A stretch of 64,000 nt of DNA from Gambelia wislizenii (lineage: Eukaryota > Chordata > Lepidosauria > Squamata > Crotaphytidae), in contig JAUMIR010000002.1 in NCBI GenBank assembly GCA_030847615.1, positions 112,848,309 to 112,912,308 of the forward strand. The letters run 5' to 3'. The notes under the pieces were generated by a model. It saw only the letters and a list, made by a program, of their open reading frames with translations. It did no database searches and was not told the DNA's origin. Position numbers and translations under genes: made by a program. Positions 11,573 through 22,676 of the stretch are shown one piece after another; the first letter of the stretch is position 1, and each line of letters begins with the position of its first letter.

Positions 11573-11948
11573 ATACTCTCCAACATTTCACAGATGAAAA
11601 CAAGACATATGTAACCATGCAACATCCAAATGTGGTAAAACGATAGCAAAAGTTATTAATGGGGAAGAACAGACAAGCTAGGAGAGCCTGCAGCAGTTTG
11701 CTTTTGTCTGAGCCAACTGGGAAGGGCAAGATCCCGTTCCTTTCCATCCTCTCCTAACTGCTGAGTTAACTGAGTGCAAACTATTTTTGCACTTTGAACT
11801 AAGTTTGCAGCAACTGAAGCAAGTTGAGGACAATGGGGAAAGTGTGAGGAGGAGAGAGAAATTGGGATGTTTTAAAAGCAGCTGAAAAGTGGAATGACAG
11901 AAGATTAATAGGGACTGTCCTTGCCAAATGGGAACAGTTGGAGGGTAT
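11573..11948. mobile_element. U-family DNA transposon (U1)
   Basis: Inverted ends ATACTCTCCAACATTTCACAG and GAACAGTTGGAGGGTAT. The body matches U copies at 29.3, 42.5, 46.6 and 48.4 kb: GCAAAAGTTATTAATGGGGA, GGAGAGCCTGCAGCAGTTTG, GAAGGGCAAGATCC. Five copies share these ends, which supports a short non-autonomous DNA transposon. Confidence 0.75.
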
Positions 11949-13071
11949 CTCTATCCCTGTGTACAATGACTGGAAGTAACTCTTCAAGGTTTTCAAATAT
12001 GAGTTTACCCTAGCCCATCCTGGGAATGCCAGGGGTTGAACTTGGAAATTTCTGCATAGATAGTAGGTGCTCAATCATTAAATTATGGCATCTTCCCAGG
12101 GTCCAGGAATTGTGTCCAAATTGGTCACTCAGGTCGTTTCTCCAGACAATCCTCTTGTTCCGACATGGGATACAGGACAATATTCACTGAGTTGTGCTAT
12201 TAAAATAAGAAATACTGTAACATATCCATATGAAACTATAATTCTATGATCTCTCATTTTTATGTTATGAGCAAGGCATCCAAATTTATTAGTTGAATCT
12301 TGCTCCCACATTGCTGCAGTATCCATCAATACCCACAAGAGCTCCCATATGGACAGTGATACTGAACTATTCTGTGATCTCCTTCATGGACTGGAGGTAA
12401 AGGGGGAGGGAGGAAATAAGAACAAGTGATGGTACACATCCAAGCAAGTCCATAAATAAAGGAGTTGTCTCCCTCTGCTTTTCACTCAGCCTCAGCACTT
12501 GTGTGGTGGAAGGACTCCGATGCCTGGCATTTCCTATGGAAAAATTTCATGGCAAGCCATCTCAGGTTTTCATCATGCAAACGTTTCCATTAGTGCTGAC
12601 TTGCCAAGCACATCCATGCACTGAAAAAAAAATCAGATGAAGAATCACCTCTGACTCATGATTGCATGTAAGTCTTTTAAGGTGTGTTCTTAACTTGGCA
12701 AAATGAATTACTAAGAAGAAAAGATTTGAAACAAAATTAAAAAGCCAGCCAAGATAGGGAAATACTATTAGGCTTTTTTTAAGGTACTCAGGAATCCATT
12801 TTAGACTTTGTGTCATCCTTCACCTCCAAATAGGGACTGGTGAAATATCTGCCCCTCAACCTAGGTCTCAGATCTAGGAAAAGTTACTTGTTGGGCCATA
12901 GCTGCCAAAACCCACAAGTCAGCATGGCTGTGCTGCCCAGGAGATTCTGCGGGTTATAGTCCCCAACAATAACTTTGCCAAGCTGTACTTCAATCACTGC
13001 AATTAGAAAAGAAATAAGAACAACTGTAGTAAGATGCCATCAAGCTACTCTGAAGTTTGAGAGCTGGAATA
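11949..13071. other. No gene seen; includes a Y-repeat scrap
   Basis: The sequence is mostly unassigned. A diverged Y-type segment lies at 12893-12987. Confidence 0.5.
12893..12987. repeat. Y-type palindromic repeat, diverged
   Basis: GGCCATAGCTGCCAAAACCC ... TCAGCATGGCTGTGCTG ... ATTCTGCGGGTTATAGTCCCC follows the pattern of the better-preserved copy at 39.2/39.8 kb (CTACAACTCCCAG / CTGGGAGCTATAGTC). It is a short palindromic element common in reptile DNA. Confidence 0.5.
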
Positions 13072-13319
13072 CAGCAGGGCCCCCGTATCCACTGATTCAT
13101 TATCCACTGATTCAGTTATCCACAGGACACAAAATAGCACACCTACCATAGAGTCTTCCTAGAAAATGTGTCCTCTCTAGTCATTTTCTAGGTCCACCAA
13201 GACAACTCTATGGTAGTTTAAACTGGAAGTCCCATTATTTTCAATGGTGTTCGCTATTATCCATGGTTTTCGGTATCCACAGCCCCCCCTAGAACCAATC
13301 CCCAGTGGGGGTCCTACTG
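13072..13319. mobile_element. Tigger-like non-autonomous element N1
   Basis: It starts CAGCAGGGCCCCCGTATCC and ends GGGGGTCCTACTG, with TA on both sides (13070-13071 and 13320-13321). TA duplication and CAG...CTG ends point to the mariner/pogo group. Two more copies lie at 62.0 and 62.9 kb, with the shared core GTCTTCCTAGAAAATGTGTC. Confidence 0.85.
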
Positions 13320-13384
13320 TATTAATCTGAAACTGTCAATGAGAGATTAATATGTAAAATGGTTCTTTCTCTGGGGTTGCTCTG

Positions 13385-13545
13385 GAGCCATTCTCAACCC
13401 TACATTTATTAAGCTTTTAAATTGTATTTGGATTGATGAGTTTTAACTGATCTGTTTCTGTGTTTTAATTATTTTTTTGCTATTGTTAGCTCCCCTAAAC
13501 ACTATGTTTAATGGAATGGTAGAATATAAATTCAGTAGAAAGATA
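13385..13545 (+). repeat. Possible SINE/LINE tail
   Basis: TTTTAATTATTTTTTTGCTATTGTTAGCTCCCCTAAAC ... GGTAGAATATAAATTCAG follows the usual tail pattern (TTGTTAGCCGCC ... ATAAAT). The T3 transposon begins at its end. Confidence 0.4.
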
Positions 13546-14105
13546 GGACTTTATCAGATGCACTTTCTTTAAATGTTCTCTTGCCAGCATTTTTTTTTAA
13601 AAAAAGCATTTTTATGCCAGCAAAAGAACGTCCCCCCACCCCGTACTTACCTTGTAACCCTGGCAAAGGCTCCTGGCATTAAAGAGGAAGTGAACAGACC
13701 CCCGTTCACTTCTTCGTTTGAAATCTCGAGCAATTTCATCGTGTAGGGAATTCAAAATTAAAAACAAAAATAAACATCTAAAAGTTACACTAAGCACCCA
13801 AACACACTGTAAAAGTTCCAAGTAACCCAGGAAGGGTCATAAAAACAGCGAAATGTACCTGGACGTCCTGATCTCACCTGGAACTGTTTGCGCCGGGGCG
13901 GCTATTGTTGGGGTAAGATTTAAATGGCCTGAGGTATCACATGCCGGCAATGCTGATAAAAAAGCAGCAGGGGGGTCTATTGAATTAAAAAGTACATGAT
14001 TTTGCCTCTTTATAAACACGGAAGGGCAATGTCGTCTGATCCGTGCGCCCTTTCATGGTTATGTGGCATCCTTATGACACCGTCTTTTCCTTGTCTGATA
14101 AGTCC
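13546..14105. mobile_element. T-family DNA transposon (T3)
   Basis: Starts GGACTTTATCAGATGC and ends TTGTCTGATAAGTCC, flanked by ATA on each side. Left interior GTTCTCTTGCCAGCAT and right interior GGCATCCTTATGACACCG are family landmarks. CpG-bearing phrases (CGCCGGGGCGG) survive, suggesting a fairly recent insertion. Confidence 0.8.
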
Positions 14106-14449
14106 ATAGAAAGAAAGCAGTATTAAGTGCTTGCATTCATATAGATTTTCTGTATTTTATTTCTTAATACATTATTTGGGGACTAACTTTCCTTTATAAT
14201 TCAATCCCCTGAGGTTAAATTAAGTGAACAAAAGTGACTACCACGCCCCTATCTTATCAATATATTTTAAATATTGGTATCATGCTTTCCAAAAATGATC
14301 TGCAAGGTTGCTTATATCAGTATAAATGTACATGTGCTACCAGAATAAACAAATCAAATTTAAAGTTAGAGCACCAATGGCAATAAGGTATTAAAGTCAA
14401 TGCACTGTAAGGATGTTTGAATGGTCATTGTTTTATTATGTTTATGACT
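14106..14449. other. No gene seen
   Basis: AT-rich DNA without a recognised repeat or coding signal. Confidence 0.5.
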
Positions 14450-14645
14450 AGTGTTCCTCTCCAAGGGGTTTTGCTAATACATTTTTCCATTTATCAAAAA
14501 GACTCCCATTTACCACTCTCTCCCAAGGGATTGGAAGGGAAGAATAGTTAAAGCACACCAACATCGTGCAATTAGGCAAGGCAGGACATGCTACTCTTGA
14601 ACTTTACTTCTGCCTCCCTTCCCTTGTGCGATAAGGCTCCAAGTT
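14450..14645. mobile_element. P3-family foldback element, truncated or diverged
   Basis: AAGCACACCAACATCGTGC, then a segment ending CCTTGTGCGATAAGGCTCC, matches the right half of the full P3 copy at 20463-20772. The left arm (GGGGTTTTGCTAATACATTT) is strongly diverged. Confidence 0.55.
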
Positions 14646-14767
14646 TTATAAATTAGTTTGAGAATGAAACAAACATGTACAATCACTGCCCTATGTTAAT
14701 ATTCAGATCCCCTCTATACTGGGGCTTGTTTACAGAGTTATTCCCCCTTTCTGAGCACAGTCAGAAG

Positions 14768-14975
14768 TTTGTGTCACACTACAGCGTTATAGCACTTTGA
14801 TACCACTAACTGTCATGGCTCCATCTTATGGAATCCTGAGATGTGTAGTTTTGTGATGCAGTTAGCATCACAGTACTCTGGCTCCTCCCCAGACTACAAA
14901 CCAGGGTTCCATAGGATGAAATCAGGTCAGTTAAAGTGATGTCAAAGTGCTATACTGTGTAGTGTGAAAGATCCA
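14768..14975. mobile_element. V-family palindromic MITE (V1)
   Basis: Arms pair over their length: CACACTACAGCGTTATAGCA against TGCTATACTGTGTAGTGTG, and CTGTCATGGCTCCATCTTAT against ATAGGATGAAATCAGGTCAG. The centre carries GAATCCTGAGATGTGTAGTT. Non-coding; related copies lie at 15.5, 20.9, 32.3 and 41.2 kb. Confidence 0.7.
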
Positions 14976-15535
14976 CAGTGTGTATGCAATGTACACACAT
15001 TCACAGAGAAGCCAAAGTGGAACAAAGTAGAATAGTTGGAACAAATGCAACCACTTCTATTCCAGTGAATATACTAGCATTCATTCTGATATCAAAGGCC
15101 TTGTAGATCTTTGTTGGAAGGCACAACAAAAATGCAGCTTAGCATCTCTTCCTCTAACTCACATGATTCTAAATCAGGGATGAGGTAACTCAGACTCAAT
15201 GACTTGACTCTGTCCCTCTAGGCATCTCCAGATCACCATGCCCCTGCCTGTGAAAGCATCACTGGATGGCTTCCAAAATCCCCCCCCCCAATACTATTCT
15301 AAACATTGCCTCTCTCAAGGCTTGGTTACATGATGGTAAGAACTTCAAGTTAAACTATGCTGACATTTTGAGTCTCACCCTTATACCTTTGGCCCTGCAC
15401 ACCACTCAAATGTGGCTCCTGAAAACCTCTCTGCAACTGAATTCAACTCTCAAACTGAAAGGGGTTTCCAATGTTTGTTCTATATCAACAGGATCACAGG
15501 TACGCACTGTATAGTCAAAGAAATGAAACCTTGCA

Positions 15536-15755
15536 TTCTTTCACAATACAGTACTACGATTCCACTTTGGCTGCCATAGCTACATCCTGTGCAATCCTGG
15601 GCTTCATGATTTGATGAAACTATGGAGCTTTCTGGAGGAGAATTCTAAATACTCCTCCCTAAACTTTTAAGTTCCAGGTTCTACAGGACATTACCATGGC
15701 AGTTAAAGTGGAACCATGGTGCTATAATTGCGTAGTGTGAAAGAGCTCCTAGTAG
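15536..15755. mobile_element. V-family palindromic MITE (V2)
   Basis: Left arm TTCTTTCACAATACAGTACT pairs with right arm TGCGTAGTGTGAAAGAGCTC. GCAATCCTGGGCTTCATGATT and CATGGCAGTTAAAGTGGAACC are V landmarks. Confidence 0.65.
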
Positions 15756-16655
15756 CTAGACTGGGTGTGCAAATTAGTCTGCAGGGCCTCTTTTCTAAAC
15801 AGTCATCAGAACTTTTGATATGTGTTCCCATCTTCAGTAACTCTCTTGGCCAAGGAAACATAAAACTCTCATTTCTAGCTTGAGAAGGTTGCATCTTTTA
15901 TCCTTGGGTATCATAAGCCCACAAAGGGCACAGAGTGATGAATTAGCAGTGTGGTTAACTTACTTGAGGATATCAATTAACGTCCACACCCTCTATGAGA
16001 TGTTGGTATTATCTTAAATGAAAGCTAATAGGCTCCCCTAGGGGCTCCTGAGTTCCTTCCACATATCAAGTTAATGTATGAGCAATCTGACAGTTCATTA
16101 TTCTATTAGTGGTGGAGCTGACTTAATTTGACCTTTGCTTGAGGCACAGCAGCAGAGTCCTTCAGATGTAGGAAGCCTTGCCATGATGACAGCATTTGAA
16201 GGCCTTTCTGGACGAAGGTGAACCTAAGCACTACTGAAGCCTTAGGATACCCATGGGGTTTGCTCCCTCCAACAGAAATTAACACATGATAACTTCCGCT
16301 TCTAAGAGGACAGAGCACAACCAGCCCTACCATTAGGCAAAGTGAGGAAGCTACCTCAAACGGGAAATGTGGGGTGTTATGAAAGGACAGCAAGTTGTTT
16401 GCTATCTCACTGTTTTACTGCCAGAGATGAGTAGAAGTGCTTGTGAGATTTTATACCCCATGCCCCAAAATAACTTGGCTGGCTTTCAGTGCAATGCACC
16501 ATGCCTTGGATGGGTAAGGAATGCCACTTGTTGCTCTGCCTCAGGCAGCAAAATGTTTTGGATCATCCCTGAGACAGAGAGAGGAGCAAGGGACATTTAA
16601 AAATAGAAGTTTTTGCTCTTGTACTGGACACACAGGGTGGGGAAAGAGATTTTTT
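15756..16655. other. No gene seen
   Basis: Apparently unique DNA. Frames in it are short and carry no recognisable domain. GGGGTTATTGAAAGG-like phrases suggest an old decayed repeat near 16330-16600, but none could be assigned. Confidence 0.45.
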
Positions 16656-16838
16656 TTGTATTCATTTACACTTTTATAGTATTGTTTTAATCCTGTTATA
16701 GTAATATTTTATTAATTTTATAATCTTGTTTGTGGTTTTAGATTGTGCGCAGTAGGCAGATTCTTGCATTTATTTTGGATTGTTGTTTTTCTCCTTTGTA
16801 AAGCACTATGTAAAGCCTATGGTGCTATATAAATAAAC

Positions 16839-16871
<33 letters not shown>
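16656..16871 (+). repeat. SINE/LINE tail with (AAT)n microsatellite
   Basis: TTTGTAAAGCACTATGTAAAG then GGTGCTATATAAATAAACG is a CORE/L2-type 3' tail, ending in a (TAA)n run at about 16839-16870. Such tails commonly seed trinucleotide microsatellites. Confidence 0.55.
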
Positions 16872-16873
<2 letters not shown>

Positions 16874-16995
16874 GTAGATGGAGGGATCAGGATTTTCAGT
16901 GCCCTACATTTACACAACAGTGCCCATCCAAGCAGAATTGAGTCCACCAATTACAGACCTTCAGGATCTTGATGAAACTTACCACATTCACCATA

Positions 16996-17200
16996 TCATC
17001 CTGAATATACCTGATGTTGTTTGTTTTTGGAAGCTAAGCAGGGTTTGGTCTGTTTAATGTTTGTATGGGGAACCACCAGAGCCCTGTCTCCAAGTAGGAG
17101 TATGACAGCATCCTGCCCAAAATCCTGGAGAGCCAGAGTGGAAGCTAGATGACCATTGTCACAACTCAGTGTAAGGCAGCTTCCTATGTTCCTCTTCTAA
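16996..17200 (+). mobile_element. 5S-headed SINE with a different tail
   Basis: GGAAGCTAAGCAGGGTTTGG and TTTGTATGGGGAACCACCAGAG match the 5S-derived head. The 3' part, CAACTCAGTGTAAGGCAGCTTCCTATG, differs from the tail of the other 5S SINEs here. It resembles the end of the dispersed repeat at 47.77 kb, so head and tail may come from separate families. Confidence 0.55.
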
Positions 17201-17849
17201 CTTTCCATTTTTCTGCCTATTGGGCTGAACCACAGAGAGAGCTGTTAAGCACCTGACAAACCGCAATTCATAGCTGGTGGATTATATTAAATCTGATACT
17301 ACTCTGTGTGGCATTATGAAAACAGATGCATGCACAGCACAAAGAGCCATAGTATGGTATGCCATGGTGTCAACAGTGGCTATCTGAAAATTTATTACTC
17401 CCAGTACTATTTTTAACTTATTGTTAAAAAAAATGTCTATACCTTGGGTCAATCATTAATCAAAATGGAGACTGTCATCAAGAAATCTGAAATAACCTAG
17501 GACTTAGAAAGGCAGCTATGAAGGAACTAGATAAGGAGTAGCATCTTTTTAGTGATTTATGATGGTGCAGTGCCCACTTATGCTATTGTAACCCACTTTT
17601 TTGGTCATTGCAGAGGTCAGAATCTGCTCCAACTGTTCCTCCTCAAACCCATCTTTTTGGTGTGGCAACCCCCACAAGACAGCCATTTCCATTGTCACTG
17701 GAGAGCAAGGCGAGCAACAGAGACTTGTCAGCTAGTTTAATTTAGATAAATGCACAGGACATCCCTAAGTATGTGTGTTGTGTGCATCCAGCACCCCGGA
17801 GCCGTATCACAGCTATGTGGCAGAATCTCAGCCAAGATCTTCAAGTGTG
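17201..17849. other. No gene seen
   Basis: Unassigned AT-rich DNA lies between the 5S-headed SINE and the BovB scrap. Confidence 0.45.
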
Positions 17850-18095
17850 AAAATAAATCATTAAATATTGAAGTCAAAATCATCTCTGCCATGCTATTTC
17901 CGATTTCTATGTATGGTGTTTGATTGTGAAAGCTGGTTAGTGAAGAAAACTGACAGGAAGAAATAAACTCATTTGAAATGTGATGCTGGGGGAGAGTTCT
18001 ATGGATACAACAAACTGGTAAAAAGACAAATAAACAGGCCTGGGAGAAAATCAAGTCAGAACTCTCATTAGAAGCCAAAATTACTAAACTGAGGT
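17850..18095 (+). pseudogene. BovB/RTE ORF2 C-terminal fragment
   Basis: Reading across frames gives KSLNIEVKIISAMLF, then CESWLVKKTDRKK, then KTNKQAWEKIKSELSLEAKI. These parallel the minus-strand BovB at 33.6-34.0 kb (CESWTVKKADRKE ... LEAKMTKLRLL). The fragment lacks both endonuclease and RT core and has several frameshifts and stops. Confidence 0.7.
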
Positions 18096-18496
18096 TTATA
18101 CAGTGCTGTATAAGTAAAACTTGCTAAATGTAGTCAAATTAAAGCATTTTACCTTTGCTGGAGGTAAAAACCTCAAAAGAGTTAAGTCCCAGTCCATTCG
18201 TTCCTGCTTATCAAAGTTTCCCATTGCAGTAAAATTCAGCATCTTCAAATCCAGGAAATTTATTCAGGGTAGCCATGTTGCCATGCAGCAAAATACAACA
18301 AAATCCAAAATTTACAAAGAATGATACCTTTATTGGCCAACCCAAATGCACAAAACACTTCATGCAAGTTTTCGAAGCTTTACTGGCCGGGAGAGCCAGT
18401 CAGCCTTTTTACTTGTGTTGCAGTATGTTTCTATGTCCTTTCTGTTTCACCCCATCATTGGTTTGGATTAGTTTCTTTCCACCCTTAGGTGATTTT
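18096..18496. other. No gene seen
   Basis: Unassigned. The phrase GATACCTTTATTGGCCAACC followed by GCAAGTTTTCGAAGCTTTAC at about 18325-18382 looks repeat-derived, but I cannot name the family. Confidence 0.4.
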
Positions 18497-19075
18497 GGAC
18501 TTTATCAGACTACCACTCCATTAATGTTCTTTTGCTGGCATAAACTATGGCATGTTTATGCTGGCAAGAAAGCCCTCCCCCCGATATTTTTTAGGAATGG
18601 CAATGAGGCATCCCCAGCATAGATGGAGCACAAACAGAGCTCTGTTTATTTCTGGGTTCCAAATCTTATAGATTCTCACAAGAAGATGCTAGTGTGGCAA
18701 ATTCAAATATAAAAGCAAAATCAAGACGCAAAAAGTACAGCAGAGCACAAAAACACACTTTAAAAATCCCAAGTACACGGATGTGTGTGTGTGTCATAAA
18801 AAGAGGGTCCCCTACCTGGCTGTCACGATCTTACCCAGAAGTGTTCTGTCATTGATGTAGCATTCATGTGAATACAATGGTGCAAGGATTCAAATGCCTG
18901 CAATGCTAGCAACAAAGTGCCAAAGGGGATCAATTGATGGCTTGTACCATCAATAAAAAGGAACAGGTTTTAGACTTTACGTGATCGTGAAAGGATTACG
19001 TCGTCTGGTATGCATGCCCTTTCGCAATCATTAGGCATCCTTATGATACCATATTTGCCTCATCTGATAAAGTCC
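18497..19075. mobile_element. T-family DNA transposon (T4)
   Basis: Starts GGACTTTATCAGACTACC and ends CATCTGATAAAGTCC. Flanks are TTT and TTA, one mismatch from a 3-bp duplication. Landmarks: GTTCTTTTGCTGGCATAAAC, GATTCTCACAAGAAGATGC, GGCATCCTTATGATACCATA. Length 579, close to T2 and T3. Confidence 0.8.
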
Positions 19076-19374
19076 TTAGAGCTGCAGTTCAGTAGTTTGT
19101 TCTGTTTTAATTGTTTTATTAACCTCATTTTTATTGATGTTTGTGAGCCATTAGAACCCTGAAAGGGCCAAAAGGCAGAATATAAATTCTTCAATGATTC
19201 AATCAACCTGCACAGCCAGATAAGCCAGGAAAAAATGAAATAAAAAGAGGCAGAGCCAGAGACTGAGGAGGGAAATGGCAATGGAATAAGGGAGAGTTCA
19301 TCATGAATCTTCTATTGCCATGAACTAGTATAAATGTAAAAGAAGTGAACTGAGATCCCTTTTGGATGAATCCC
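19076..19374 (+). repeat. Possible SINE/LINE tail plus unassigned DNA
   Basis: TTTGTGAGCCATTAGAACCC ... AAAGGCAGAATATAAATTC at about 19140-19190 is tail-like. The remainder is unassigned. Confidence 0.35.
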
Positions 19375-20357
19375 AGGCTTCAGTTACACGACAGTTTTTA
19401 TTGCGGTAATTTGCGCTTTATCGCTGTTTCGCAGCTGTAGTGCATCGTTCAGATGATATATGGCTTAATTGATCTATCGGTTTAGTTTTCATCTGTGTTC
19501 CGCTTTGATATTCACACACAGACAGAGACGGGGGCGTGGCCTCCCAAGCACATCTTCTGATTACCACAGGAATGCCTGAGATGAACATTCACACACACAC
19601 ATACAAGAGAGACTGGAAAAGGCTTGCTTAATTCTTCAGATCGTACCAGCTGGGCACAAGATAGCAAGGAGGGAGGGAGAGAAGGAAAGACACACACACA
19701 CACACACAAGGCTAAAACTCCAGTCTTTTTCATGGCTAAGCACAAGACAGGGAGAAGGGAAGGGACACGATCGCAGGAGAGGAGACTAGATCATTCACAC
19801 ACACACACAGACGGAAAGTAGCAAGGCAGGAGGGAGAGAAGGAAAGACACACACACAAGGCTAGCACTCCAGTCTTTTTCGTGGCTAAGCACAAGGAGAA
19901 GAGAAGGGACGCGATCGCAGGAGGGGAGACTAGATCATTCACACACAGAGAGACTGAAAGTAGCAAGGCGGGAGGGAGAGAAGGAAAGACACACACACAA
20001 GGCTAGCACTCACTGTCTTTTTTGTGGCTGGAAACAACATGGATCTTTCCTCCATCCCCTACTTGTCCAAACCCCTCCCTGGTGAGTTCAACCAATCATG
20101 GCAAAGCTCTGCTGTGAATGTATCCGAAAGATTGCTGGTAATTCACACAGCACGTAGTGTAATGGTTGTTTAGACTATCGAAAATGCGCTACTTTTCAAA
20201 AAAGTCGGGAAAAGTCCCGAAATCCTTTATTGCGTTACTAATGGGTTTTTGTGCCCCCCTCCTTCTGAAAGAGGCGACTTTGTGCTGCAATGCATGTAAA
20301 CAATTAGGAATCTTGGCGAATTCTTCATGGTTTTTTTTCACCATGTAACCAAGCCCC
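19375..20357. mobile_element. Q-family DNA transposon (Q-F) enlarged by a minisatellite
   Basis: The right third matches other Q copies: AAAAAGTCGGGAAAAGTCCC, then GTTTTTGTGCCCCCCTCCTT. The ends GGCTTCAGTTACACGACAG and CATGTAACCAAGCCCC form a loose inverted pair. At 983 bp it is longer than the ~630-bp Q-A copy, mainly because of the tandem array at 19586-20030. Confidence 0.6.
19586..20030. repeat. Minisatellite, ~145-200-bp unit, about 2.7 copies
   Basis: Three successive units begin ATTCACACAC at 19587, 19793 and 19937. Each contains GGGAGGGAGAGAAGGAAAGA, a CA run, then AAGGCTA(A/G)(A/C)ACTC and a GTCTTTTTC-type segment. The first two complete units end GATCGCAGGAG(A/G)GGAGACTA. Unit lengths differ (about 206, 144 and 94, the last partial), mostly through CA-run and flanking indels. 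Frames read from it are coincidental. Confidence 0.8.
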
Positions 20358-20462
20358 CAGTCTTGACTATTCAACAGAAAGTAAAAATAAAAGGTATAGC
20401 CCATTCCATGAGGAAAAGGTTTAAAGTTTTGATTTTTTGACTTAAATTATTATTCTCACTTA

Positions 20463-20772
20463 GGGGCTTATCACACGAGGGAAGGAAGCAGCACTGCACC
20501 CCGATAGTAGCGCCACCCACCTTGCCTTATCACACAATGTCAGTGTGTTTCAGCTGTTCTCCTGTTCCGGTCCCATGGGAGATGGTGATAAACACGAGTC
20601 TTTTTGCTAAGTGGAAAAATCTGTTAGCAAAAAGACCTGTCTTTACCACCATCTCCCATGGGACCAGAACGAGAGGACAGCTAAAACACACCAACATTGT
20701 GCGATAAGACAAGCCGGGATGTGTTATTCTCAGGCTTCACTTTGACTTCTCTTCCTTCGTGTGGTAAGCCCC
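20463..20772. mobile_element. P3-family foldback element (near-perfect palindrome)
   Basis: Termini GGGGCTTATCACACGAGGGA and TTCGTGTGGTAAGCCCC pair, and pairing continues inward to the centre at about 20620 (GTCTTTTTGCTAAGTGG / TTAGCAAAAAGACCTG). Flanks are TTA and TTG, close to a 3-bp duplication. Mirror-image frames on the two strands (about 20522-20707 plus and 20530-20712 minus) are simply the two arms. Confidence 0.85.
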
Positions 20773-20938
20773 TTGGAGACAGAGTCACCAGAATGTTTCT
20801 CTTCTAGGAAATTAATTTTTACCTGTTTTCAAGCACAAGCCAGGTGCCTCTTTGAGATACCCACCAATGAGAATCAGAGTAATGTTTCCATTCTACTTCA
20901 CAACCTCATTCTTTTTCCTCAATTCATTTTGGGACTGA

Positions 20939-21149
20939 GGGCCCTTTCACATTACACAATTCTAGCACTATTATTCCACTTCTTTCCTCTGGAATCCTGG
21001 GGGTTGTAGTTTGGGTAGACTTTAGAGCTCACTGGCTGAGAATTCTAAATGCCCTTCCCTACACTGAAAATCCCAGAATCCCATGGGATGTTGCCATGAC
21101 AGTTATAGTGGAATGTAGCACTATAACTGGGTAATGTGAATGGGCTCCC
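20939..21149. mobile_element. V-family palindromic MITE (V3)
   Basis: Ends GGGCCCTTTCACATTACAC and GGTAATGTGAATGGGCTCCC pair. The interior has GGAATCCTGGGGGTTGTAGT and, on the other arm, CCCAGAATCCCATGGGATG. No clear target duplication is visible at this copy. Confidence 0.75.
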
Positions 21150-21455
21150 GGTACCAGAACCTTCAGAGCTGATATTGAGTAAGCATTAATGGAGCCCATC
21201 CAGTGCTTGCTAATCATGCTGGCCCAGGGAGTAGAGAAGACAGCAAGACTAAGAGCAAGCACCTGATTTGTGTATATATATTCTCTAAATAGACCTACTA
21301 TAATAAAGAAAACATCACCCACCGGTCCGACGATATTATTTATGTGGTTGAATGAACACGTACAAGATGTCATTCCTTCAGTGCATGGGGAAAACAACCA
21401 CAGACACCCTTCAGGAATCACAAGTCTGCATTTCTGACCAGGAAGCTTGAACAAC

Positions 21456-21540
21456 CCTCTCTCTCTCTCTGGCTTTTCTTCGCAAACGAAGGTTCAGGAA
21501 GGACTCATCCCGTGCTTTCTGCAAGTGCGCTGCTGAACCA
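21456..21540 (-). mobile_element. 3' scrap of the zinc-finger-tailed LINE
   Basis: CTGGCTTTTCTTCGCAAACG and AGGAAGGACTCATCCCGTGC match the 3' end of the LINE at 60.24-61.0 kb. Only ~85 bases remain, so it is a heavily 5'-truncated insertion. Confidence 0.6.
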
Positions 21541-21829
21541 GTGGATAGACATTTTAATTCTGGACCCCACCACCTCTCTGATTTGTTGGGAATTGTGCTG
21601 TTGTCTCTTTCAAGTACTTTGGTTGTGAGGGAAAATTTCTATATCCAACGACTCAATACCGCATGGTCTCAGCCTGGAGGATAATGCATAGCACTGCTAT
21701 CCTTCTTAAGAACACTGGGAATAGAGTGTTGTAAAATGGCCACCTTGGATACAGCTCACTTTTGTTTTCAGCAACTGAAGAAGGCAGAAGCCCAAATATT
21801 TTGCTAGTTAATTTAAATTTTATTTGTAC

Positions 21830-21875
<46 letters not shown>

Positions 21876-22676
21876 CACACATACATATCCATATTCCCAG
21901 GAAAGACTAGGACCTCATATATGCCTTCCTATCATTGGCCTATTGCTTCTTTCCTTGCAGGCAAAATAGCAGGATTCTCATACCAAGGGGCCAGAAAAAG
22001 GTCTTTGCTCTGCAGCTGTACAAGCTTTCCTGCAAAGGTCCCACTTGTATTGCCTTGGCTTGTTCTTCTAGCTCAGAAAAAAAAGGTTAAGTTGATGTCA
22101 CCTCCTCCCCAGTTCCCCTAGCAAAGAGCATTGCCAGCAAAAGCATACTGAATTCCCTGCAAAAAAGCAGGCATTGACTCTACAAAGTGTAGACAGTGTA
22201 CAGCATCATAGAAGTTGTGGCGGGGGGGGGGAGTCATTTTTATGTGTGGAGAGAGAGAAAAGAGTTTGGTGCATGAAAGGAGGCTGAGAATTCATCCCAG
22301 TGTTATACAGTATTTTTGCAACTGTGGCCCTTCATTACTGGATCAGAAAATACATTTACCTGAGTGTGCCTATGCCAGTCATTTTCTACAATGCTGACAC
22401 CATTAAAACACTCACTATTCATAAAAATTTAGACAATGCCCAACTAAAACTGGTGGATTCCCCCTGGAGTGTATTGTTGATCTCTTTTGTTTACGTATAT
22501 TGTGATTATTTGTGTACTTCCACTGTAGTGCAAATGCAGTACTTGTACTGTACTTCAAAATGTGAACTTGCTGTAATCTGATGGTCTGGCCTAGTGCAGA
22601 AAAGAAATAGGTAGAGTTTCTGTTACTGGGTGCAACCTCACCATTTCAGTGGCACCCATCTGTGCCTTGAAACTGA
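21541..22676. other. No gene seen; (CT)n(CA)n microsatellite
   Basis: A compound (CT)n run then (AC)n run occupies about 21833-21882. A poly-G tract lies at about 22222-22231. The remainder is unassigned and low in CpG. Confidence 0.55.

Noticed and set aside
19512..19996. Minus-strand frames rich in CVCV and LSFSPS
   Set aside because: They read through the CA runs and minisatellite units.
20522..20712. Matching ~60-residue frames on opposite strands
   Set aside because: They are the two arms of the P3 palindrome read in each direction, not a conserved gene.
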